Shown piece after piece: positions 1-5,235 of a stretch of 6,618 bases of DNA. How positions within the stretch are numbered: position 1 is the stretch's first letter; each line of letters starts with the position of its first letter. The position numbers and the translations under genes are program-made. The DNA is from Bacteroidaceae bacterium (GTDB lineage Bacteria > Bacteroidota > Bacteroidia > Bacteroidales > Bacteroidaceae): positions 1 to 6,618 of the forward strand of contig JABUUG010000067.1 in assembly GCA_021443285.1 (NCBI GenBank), in the 5' to 3' direction. The notes beneath the pieces were generated by a model. That model searched no databases, was not told the DNA's origin, and worked only from the letters and a program-made list of their open reading frames with translations.

Positions 1-936
1 AAACTATGGAATGATGCCAGCAATGAGAACGCCAAGATAATAGAAAACACAGAGGCAAAGATTAAGCAGCTGAACAGCGCGCTCAAGGACATGCAAGACC
101 AGTTGGAGCGCACATACAGCAGCGAGAGGTACGACCTGCAACGGCAAATCATATCAAACCTACAACAGCAGATTGAAGAGGAGAAAACAAAGTTAGAGGC
201 TATGCGCAAAGACCTCTCAGGCAAGTCGAGCGAATACACGCAAGACGACATCGACGCGCAGACTGATAACATCAAAGAGTTGGAGCGCAACCTTGCTGAC
301 GCATACGACAGCCTCGCCGAAGACCTGACGCAGGAAACAATCCCCGGTGTTGGTGACAAGATATCGAGTGCCGTGATAGACGCTCTCGCCGGTGGCGGAA
401 CCAACAGGGATGTGCAAAAAGCAGTCGGCGACATGGTGAAAAGCCTGATGAAGACCGCTGCAATCAACCTTGCAAAGACTGAACTCATCATGCCTTGGAT
501 AGAGGAATGGTACAAAAAGTTCGAGGACATCATGTCGGACTCCAGCAAGATGTCTGACGATGCAATACAGCAGATGCAGGATGAGGCTATAGCAGCATCG
601 GAGGCTTTCGCAGACCGCATTAGAATGATCAATCAGATGTTCGGTGGTGACGATGCTGACACCAGCACGTTGAGCGGTGCCATCAAGGGCGCAAGCCAGG
701 AGAGCATCGACCTGCTGGCAGGATATACCAATGCTACGCGCATCATACAATCCCAGCAGTTGGGCATCCTCGAAAGGCAGCTCAGCAGCATCGCCAGCAT
801 CGATGCTAATGTTGGCAGGGCTGTGGAGATGCTCGACCACATACAGCGTCGCATGGGTGCTACAATAATCAACAACAACAATGTAGCCCAGGCAGGAATG
901 AATGCAAACCGGGCATACGGAATACTACAGGCATAA
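1..936 (+). CDS. Phage tail tape measure protein, C-terminal part (5' partial)
   Basis: The reading frame is open from base 1, with no stop before TAA at 934-936, so the start lies upstream and 311 residues are visible. The internal ATG at 91 is not the real start, because the coiled coil begins before it. About residues 8-105 are charged heptad-like helix rich in K, E, Q and L (for example NLQQQIEEEKTKLEAMRKDL). A glycine-containing stretch (PGVGDKISSAVIDALAGGG) and a more hydrophobic helical part around KTAAINLAKTELIMPWIEEW follow. The end carries a segment (GAIKGASQESIDLLAGYTNA, then ILERQLSSIA) of a type I associate with the C-termini of Bacteroidetes tape measure proteins, which scaffold tail assembly and set tail length. 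Its position directly before distal-tail and hub genes fits. The next gene starts 2 bases after the stop. The role is inferred from composition, context and remembered family pattern; no catalytic motif is seen. Confidence 0.82.
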   Translation, partial: KLWNDASNENAKIIENTEAKIKQLNSALKDMQDQLERTYSSERYDLQRQIISNLQQQIEEEKTKLEAMRKDLSGKSSEYTQDDIDAQTDNIKELERNLADAYDSLAEDLTQETIPGVGDKISSAVIDALAGGGTNRDVQKAVGDMVKSLMKTAAINLAKTELIMPWIEEWYKKFEDIMSDSSKMSDDAIQQMQDEAIAASEAFADRIRMINQMFGGDDADTSTLSGAIKGASQESIDLLAGYTNATRIIQSQQLGILERQLSSIASIDANVGRAVEMLDHIQRRMGATIINNNNVAQAGMNANRAYGILQA

Positions 937-938
937 AG

Positions 939-1448
939 ATGGAAAGAAACGAAAGAAAACTACGCAAAGAACTCATGGAGGCAGCCAGAGAGATTGGACT
1001 CTGCGACGATGGGAGAGCCATCATCAAGGAGGCCGACATGGCCACCATGCTTAATGAATACAGAGACCACATAGGGTGGCACGTGGAGAGAGACAACCCT
1101 TCGGAGTCCATACTGAGAAAGTATTTCTACGGCATGCAGACTGAATGGTTGAATGTTGGCCGTGAGGCTACGATATACAACGCAGAGAAATTCATGTTCA
1201 CTTGCGGTGCCAGCGGCAAGGCGATATATGAACAAAACAAGCGTGGACGCATCTATGTAAGGCATGGGTCTTATGTGGAGATAGAGGCTGCGAGTGAAGC
1301 ATTTGTCATCGTGTCACTATACGATGACTGTAAGGCCAGCATCAAGGCTGATGCAGGTGCGAGAGTGTATGTGTATCTCCATGGTGATGCGAGCGTGTCG
1401 GAAGACACATTGAAAGAAAGCAAAGAAATAATCATTAAAAAACGATAA
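939..1448 (+). CDS. Small tail-module protein of unknown function with beta-solenoid-like C-terminal half
   Basis: This is a 169-residue complete gene, two bases after the tape measure stop and three before the next start, so it is translated with the tail operon. I do not know a function. Residues 1-65 are charged and helical, with a G-L-C motif (residues 20-22), a G-W pair (46-47) and an N-P-S step (53-55) before RKYF. From about residue 75, and most clearly from 102 to 155, the sequence alternates hydrophobic and polar residues in units of roughly 18-20: GRIYVRHGSYVEIEAAS, then EAFVIVSLYDDCKASIKADA, then GARVYVYLHGDASVSED. Each unit has a V/I-x-V strand, a Y/H plus D/G turn, and a second strand, as in the rungs of a short beta-solenoid. 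The overall pattern resembles small proteins I recall from Bacteroidetes phages and mobile elements, but without a named role. A tail-tip, chaperone or adaptor function is possible. No signal peptide or membrane segment is seen. The existence of the gene is secure; its function is open. Confidence 0.85.
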   Translation: MERNERKLRKELMEAAREIGLCDDGRAIIKEADMATMLNEYRDHIGWHVERDNPSESILRKYFYGMQTEWLNVGREATIYNAEKFMFTCGASGKAIYEQNKRGRIYVRHGSYVEIEAASEAFVIVSLYDDCKASIKADAGARVYVYLHGDASVSEDTLKESKEIIIKKR

Positions 1449-1451
1449 ACG

Positions 1452-2663
1452 ATGGAAGACAAAAACAATGTGCTTTATCTCCCCTTCGACGAAAGCGACG
1501 GCAGCACCGTGGCGCAGGACTACTCGAAGAGCAAGAAGAACGCCACTGTCACCAAATGCCACTTCGTAGGAGGCAAGATAGGAAAGGCGATAGAGTTCGA
1601 CGGGAACGGACATGCAGACATCGCCAACAGCGGTCTGTCGCTCGCAGGAGACTTCACTATCATGGCTTGGGTGTGCGCCAAGGAGCCCGAGAGAGGCGGT
1701 GACGGACTGATGGACTTCTACTTTCAATGGGGTAAAGGAGTGGAAGAGTTCACCAATAAGCAGTACGCATCTCCTTCTGACGTGTGGACGCATTGGGCTG
1801 TAGTGAACAAAGATAAATCAATAACGATATACAAAGACGGAGTTGTGTGCGACACACTGAGTGTACCGCAGCATGTGATTGGTTTCTCCATGAGCCAGGA
1901 CATCTACTCAACGCATTATGGCATGGCTCTACTCGATGAGGTAAAGATGTACGACATTGCGGCGTCAAAAGAGGACATCGAGGAATCAATGTCAAAGAAC
2001 TACAAGATGATGTACTATCTCAACGGAAAAGGGTTCATAAAAGAGTGGTCTATATATGTTCAGCAGAGCGATGGAGTCTTGCAACGTCCTAAACAAAAGA
2101 CCAGGTTCTCGCAGGATTGGCCTGACATGCACGGCGAAGTTGTTGACCTAAAATGGAAGAGACTGCAAAGCAGGGAGATTTCACTCAAATGTTTCCTACC
2201 TGCGCAGAGCAAGTTCTCATTCATACAGAAATGGCAAAGTTTCCTTTCCGAGTTCGACACCGATGGAACAGCTCGACTCATGATTGACATCCACCCAACC
2301 AAACCCCTCGTTTATGAGGTGTATCTCGAAGACACACAAGATGTCAGCAAGACGTGGAATGATGACCTGATGGTCGGAACGTTCACGCTTAAAGTGAAAG
2401 AGCCTGACCCGGTGAAGAGGGTAGTGCGTTTCCGAGGCGAAGGTGAGAAATACATCAAGTTGAAGAGCGACAAAATCGTCACCGTGGCGTGGGGCGACCA
2501 AACGTTCACTCACAACGTTTGGGGAGACCACACAGGTGATGACACCAAGGTTGCTCACACATACGCAGATGCTGACGCAGTGTATTATGCAATAGTCAGC
2601 GGCGTGATAGAGGACATTACTGATTTCGACACCAACGGCATTGTTGTATGGGACAAATTCTGA
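1452..2663 (+). CDS. Distal-tail-like (Dit-type) protein with N-terminal LamG domain and C-terminal WGD beta domain
   Basis: The gene encodes 403 residues in three parts. Residues 6-180 look like a LamG/concanavalin-like jelly roll: opening NVLYLPFDESDG, then GKIGKAIEFDGNG, DFTIMAWV, WTHWAVV (112-118), ITIYKDG and the closing LDEVKMYD (161-168). Residues about 189-325 resemble the distal tail proteins of Bacteroidetes siphoviruses: VDLKWKRLQSREISLKCF (221-238), KPLVYEVYL (284-292), and MVGTFTLKVKEPDPVKR (307-323). Dit-type proteins form the ring joining the tail tube to the hub. Residues about 332-403 form a small beta domain with VTVAWGD (343-349) and AHTY (368-371), resembling the WGDGT...HTY pattern of PKD- or BspA-associated domains, although the usual second G is Q here. 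The LamG part may bind a glycan or another surface polymer. No clear Shine-Dalgarno site precedes the ATG, as is usual for this phylum. The 3' end overlaps the next gene by 16 bases. LamG is the firmest call; the Dit assignment rests on pattern and position. Confidence 0.82.
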   Translation: MEDKNNVLYLPFDESDGSTVAQDYSKSKKNATVTKCHFVGGKIGKAIEFDGNGHADIANSGLSLAGDFTIMAWVCAKEPERGGDGLMDFYFQWGKGVEEFTNKQYASPSDVWTHWAVVNKDKSITIYKDGVVCDTLSVPQHVIGFSMSQDIYSTHYGMALLDEVKMYDIAASKEDIEESMSKNYKMMYYLNGKGFIKEWSIYVQQSDGVLQRPKQKTRFSQDWPDMHGEVVDLKWKRLQSREISLKCFLPAQSKFSFIQKWQSFLSEFDTDGTARLMIDIHPTKPLVYEVYLEDTQDVSKTWNDDLMVGTFTLKVKEPDPVKRVVRFRGEGEKYIKLKSDKIVTVAWGDQTFTHNVWGDHTGDDTKVAHTYADADAVYYAIVSGVIEDITDFDTNGIVVWDKF

Positions 2664-5128
2664 TAGTGACCCACAGAGACGGAACCACGTTCTCACTGCA
2701 TAGCAGCGGGGACGTGGTCACCGTTCTTACATCGGCAGAGCAGAGTTGTGAGATTAACGGTAATGATACTGTGACCATAGGAGTAGAGAGTACTGATGTC
2801 CTCCCTTTCTCTGTTGGAGACACCATAGAGGTGAGTGGTGCTATATACACGCTAAATCAACTCCCTTCTATCGAGAAAATAGACGGAAGGCACTTCCGAT
2901 ACTCGGCAACATTTGAGGGGTTGCATTACATCCTTCTCAATACGGCGTGGATGATGCCTTTCTCGGCACTCAACGACACGCTTGCTGGAGACCTCCGTAC
3001 ATTTGCAGAACAGATAGTAAGCAATGTGGAGAGAGTGCAACCCGGACAGTGGGTTTTGGGTACGGTACAAGAAGATACAGACACAAAGGTTCTTGCATAC
3101 ACTGACACCAACTGCCTCGATGTGCTGCAAGGCATCTGTGAGGAGTGGGAAATGGAGTTCTCCATCACAAAGAACCAGCAAGGGAAATATGTGCTTTCAA
3201 TATTCAAAGAGATAGGAACACAACTCGAACACACATTCCACTACGGTGCCACAGGCGGCCTATACGACATACAGAGAAATGGGGTTGAGGATAACGACTT
3301 CGGAACTCGCATATACTTCTACGGAGGCAACAAGAATATACCCAACGACTACTTCAATCAGAGGCAGTCATCGAGGCTGTGCCTTGCCAACAAGGTGCAC
3401 GGAGCCACACTGATACCGAACCCTGACAGGAAAAACAGTTACTTTGAGATGCCTGATGCAGTCTCAAATTATGGACGCATCGAAAGAACAAAGGTGTTCG
3501 ATGAAATATACCCCAATAGGATTGGCAGCATTACATCTATAGATGCAGGAAATAGGCTCAAATTCGCAGACAGCACCATGTTCGACCTAAACGCAAAGGA
3601 TGCGGAAGGGAACTCGCTGTATCTGATAGCAGGAACAACTGCAAAGATACACTTCAACACAGGATCACTTGCAGGTTACGACTTCGACATCCACAGTTAC
3701 GACCACGAAACTCGCACGTTCACCATTAACGAGCTTCAAGACGAAAATAACTACAAGTTCCCGAGCGAGGATAACGAGGCATTCAGGGTGGCAGTGGGTG
3801 ACAAATACATACTGACAGACATCATCATGCCATCCTCATACGTAACTCAGGCCCAAAACGACTTGCAACGGGCCGCAGAGGACTGGTACGAAAAGCACTG
3901 CGCACCTGCTGTGGAATACACAATAACACTTGATGATATGTACATTCGATGGCTTTCAGAGAGCATGTTGCTGTCGTCAGATGAAGCGATATTCCACACA
4001 GGTGATAAGATAACCGTAGAGGATAGCCAGTTGTGGCAAGGAGGGAAAGTGTTCCGCATTGTCAGCATGCAGCGTGACCTAACGAAAGAGCATAGTTATA
4101 CATTGAGCATCGCACTTAATGATGAAAGGAGAAAGAGTTATATATGGGCACGGCGCAGGAACGTGAGAGTGATTGACACAGTGGCATCGAGCGACATGAT
4201 GGGAGTCGCATACAGAGCATTGGATGCGAATAAAGACTTCCGAACAAATCTAAACACCAACAGACTCGTAGTGATATACGATGATGAAAGTAAAACTCTT
4301 ATCCCTTCTGTCATCGCAAACAATACCATCATAGAGCGTATGATTGCACAAGGGGCAGTTGTATCCTCCAAGATAGATGACAACGCAGTGACAACAGAAA
4401 AGATTGCACAAGGGGCGGTGGCAGCTGAAAACATGGCATACTCCTCTACACAAATACACGAGAGCTCAACAATCAACGTGTCGTGGGATGATGACACCAA
4501 GACTATTACAGTTGGAGAAGGTGAATACCATAGCGACATTATTGGAGACCATGTGATTGAAAATGAATTCATAATATCAGGACCTGATGAAGGTGGAGAG
4601 TTCATAGATAGCGATTCATACAAAATATACTATAACTTTCAAACATCAGAATGCAATGCTACTGACAAGAACCTACCGGCAAACGAGGGATACATATTTC
4701 TTGGGATAATGTCGGCTGTTTATGAAAAAGAACGCATTTTCACCCCGAGAATATACACTACTGAACCAATATCAGCATCAAGGGTTCTTGGTGGAACTCT
4801 CCGTTTTTATGATGTCAATGGTGACATAAAGGCAGTTAAGGATACTGACGAAACTGCTATGGTCGCTAATGTTAAGGCTACATCAGTTGAGCAGATTGTT
4901 GGTACTGACGACACACAAGGATTGAGGAAGAGAACAAAGGATGTTGAAGAAAAGACAACTACAATAGAACAAGAAATCGGAACTGCTACTGGTAGCGGAA
5001 TATTGCGTGATATTGCACTGATAAAGTCATCAATATCAGGAATGCGTGGTGCAATTAACGGAAAGCAATACAGCGACTGCAAGGGGACATGTTCGCAGTT
5101 CGTAATACCTGATTTGCCTTGGGAGTAA
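2648..5128 (+). CDS. Tail hub / tail-associated protein (Tal- or gp27-like) with fibre-like C-terminus
   Basis: The gene encodes 826 residues. The ATG at 2648 lies inside the end of the preceding gene (16-base overlap), which suggests coupled translation. Residues 1-510 look like a tail hub of the prophage tail-protein type: an N-terminal beta domain, a helical LRTFAEQIVSNV segment near 115-126, YTDTNCLDVLQGICEEW near 142-158, FYGGNKNIPNDYF near 223-235, then RWLSESMLLSSDEAIFHTGD and a closing VFRIVSMQRDL...YTLSIALND near 465-495. About residues 550-592 hold two I-A-Q-G-A-V units 20 residues apart, like the KIADGAV repeats of phage fibres. Residues about 745-798 form a probable coiled coil (RKRTKDVEEKTTTIEQEI). 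The protein ends in a short tail with a C-x-x-x-C pair and PDLPWE. No peptidase or lysozyme catalytic motif is evident, so I prefer a structural hub over a tail lysin. It should close the tail tube and anchor the downstream receptor-contact protein. Hub identity is inferred from context and remembered patterns. Confidence 0.78.
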   Translation: MGQILIVTHRDGTTFSLHSSGDVVTVLTSAEQSCEINGNDTVTIGVESTDVLPFSVGDTIEVSGAIYTLNQLPSIEKIDGRHFRYSATFEGLHYILLNTAWMMPFSALNDTLAGDLRTFAEQIVSNVERVQPGQWVLGTVQEDTDTKVLAYTDTNCLDVLQGICEEWEMEFSITKNQQGKYVLSIFKEIGTQLEHTFHYGATGGLYDIQRNGVEDNDFGTRIYFYGGNKNIPNDYFNQRQSSRLCLANKVHGATLIPNPDRKNSYFEMPDAVSNYGRIERTKVFDEIYPNRIGSITSIDAGNRLKFADSTMFDLNAKDAEGNSLYLIAGTTAKIHFNTGSLAGYDFDIHSYDHETRTFTINELQDENNYKFPSEDNEAFRVAVGDKYILTDIIMPSSYVTQAQNDLQRAAEDWYEKHCAPAVEYTITLDDMYIRWLSESMLLSSDEAIFHTGDKITVEDSQLWQGGKVFRIVSMQRDLTKEHSYTLSIALNDERRKSYIWARRRNVRVIDTVASSDMMGVAYRALDANKDFRTNLNTNRLVVIYDDESKTLIPSVIANNTIIERMIAQGAVVSSKIDDNAVTTEKIAQGAVAAENMAYSSTQIHESSTINVSWDDDTKTITVGEGEYHSDIIGDHVIENEFIISGPDEGGEFIDSDSYKIYYNFQTSECNATDKNLPANEGYIFLGIMSAVYEKERIFTPRIYTTEPISASRVLGGTLRFYDVNGDIKAVKDTDETAMVANVKATSVEQIVGTDDTQGLRKRTKDVEEKTTTIEQEIGTATGSGILRDIALIKSSISGMRGAINGKQYSDCKGTCSQFVIPDLPWE
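4342..4416 (+). repeat. Two in-frame copies of a 15-base unit inside the hub gene
   Basis: GATTGCACAAGGGGC occurs at 4342-4356 and again at 4402-4416, exactly 60 bases apart. Both copies are in the same frame and encode I-A-Q-G-A-V starting at residues 566 and 586. The units around them (IIERMIAQGAV, then TTEKIAQGAV) match the degenerate 'xITxxKIAxGAV' linker repeats of phage tail fibres. The near identity at DNA level suggests a fairly recent duplication or gene conversion. Confidence 0.8.
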
Positions 5129-5133
5129 TAAAA

Positions 5134-5150
5134 AGTATTACTATAATACT
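5134..5150 (+). repeat. Perfect 7-base inverted repeat just after the hub gene
   Basis: AGTATTA (5134-5140) and TAATACT (5144-5150) are exact reverse complements around a CTA spacer, beginning 6 bases after the stop of the preceding gene. The stem is almost all A:T and no T-run follows, so it would be a weak terminator at best. It also covers the place where the -33 box of the adjacent promoter should sit, so it could equally be an operator. Its structure is certain; its role is not. Confidence 0.6.
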
Positions 5151-5155
5151 AATTA

Positions 5156-5198
5156 TTCGTATATTTGCAAAAAGAAATCGATACATATTTCGTATATT
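5156..5198 (+). repeat. 10-base direct repeat flanking the promoter region
   Basis: TTCGTATATT occurs at 5156-5165 and at 5189-5198, a spacing of 33 bases (about three helical turns). The first copy overlaps the -7 element and the second lies in the untranslated leader. The helical phasing would suit a repressor or activator bound on one face of the DNA, but the region is AT-rich and chance remains possible. Confidence 0.5.
5160..5167 (+). promoter_or_regulatory. Bacteroidales-type -7 promoter element (TAtaTTTG)
   Basis: TATATTTG fits the TAnnTTTG -7 consensus used by the primary sigma factor of Bacteroides. It sits in the only intergenic gap of the window, 68 bases before the ATG of the gene starting at 5236, giving an expected leader of roughly 60 bases that is A/T-rich as usual in this group. 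A good TTTG-like -33 box at the 19-21 base spacing is not seen; the spot holds TATTA within an inverted repeat. It would let the last gene be transcribed apart from the tail operon. Confidence 0.55.
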
Positions 5199-5214
5199 AA
5201 TAATTGATTATTAA
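5197..5214 (+). repeat. Perfect 7-base inverted repeat in the leader of the last gene
   Basis: TTAATAA (5197-5203) and TTATTAA (5208-5214) are exact reverse complements around TTGA. It lies downstream of the probable transcription start and 21 bases before the ATG. It could be a weak leader hairpin or a protein-binding palindrome; AT-richness makes chance plausible. Confidence 0.45.
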
Positions 5215-5235
5215 CAATATAAATATAACAAAGTT

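Noticed and set aside
217..840. Long open frame on the minus strand (207 codons) opposite the tape measure gene
   Set aside because: It lies wholly inside a well-supported plus-strand gene, and its translation (Cys/His/Leu-rich, no recognisable motif) looks like a codon-use shadow of the coiled coil.
867..882. AAC AAC AAC AAT run considered as a DGR template-repeat signature
   Set aside because: It is a simple Asn run in the tape measure protein, and I could find no near-copy elsewhere in the window, including the end of the last gene.
91..936. ATG at 91 as the start of a complete gene
   Set aside because: The frame is open from base 1 and the coiled-coil pattern runs through the upstream codons, so the gene enters the window from the left.
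2217..2696. Minus-strand open frame of 159 codons across the end of the distal tail gene
   Set aside because: It overlaps two plus-strand genes with clear protein patterns, has no promoter or family resemblance, and every real gene here is on the plus strand.
4138..4623. Minus-strand open frame of 161 codons, hydrophobic and Ser-rich
   Set aside because: It is opposite the hub gene in the IAQGAV repeat region; the apparent hydrophobic segments arise from reading Asp/Asn/Ile-rich sense codons backwards.
5134..5150. Rho-independent terminator after the hub gene
   Set aside because: The stem is only 7 pairs, nearly all A:T, with no following T-run; it is listed as an inverted repeat of unknown role instead.
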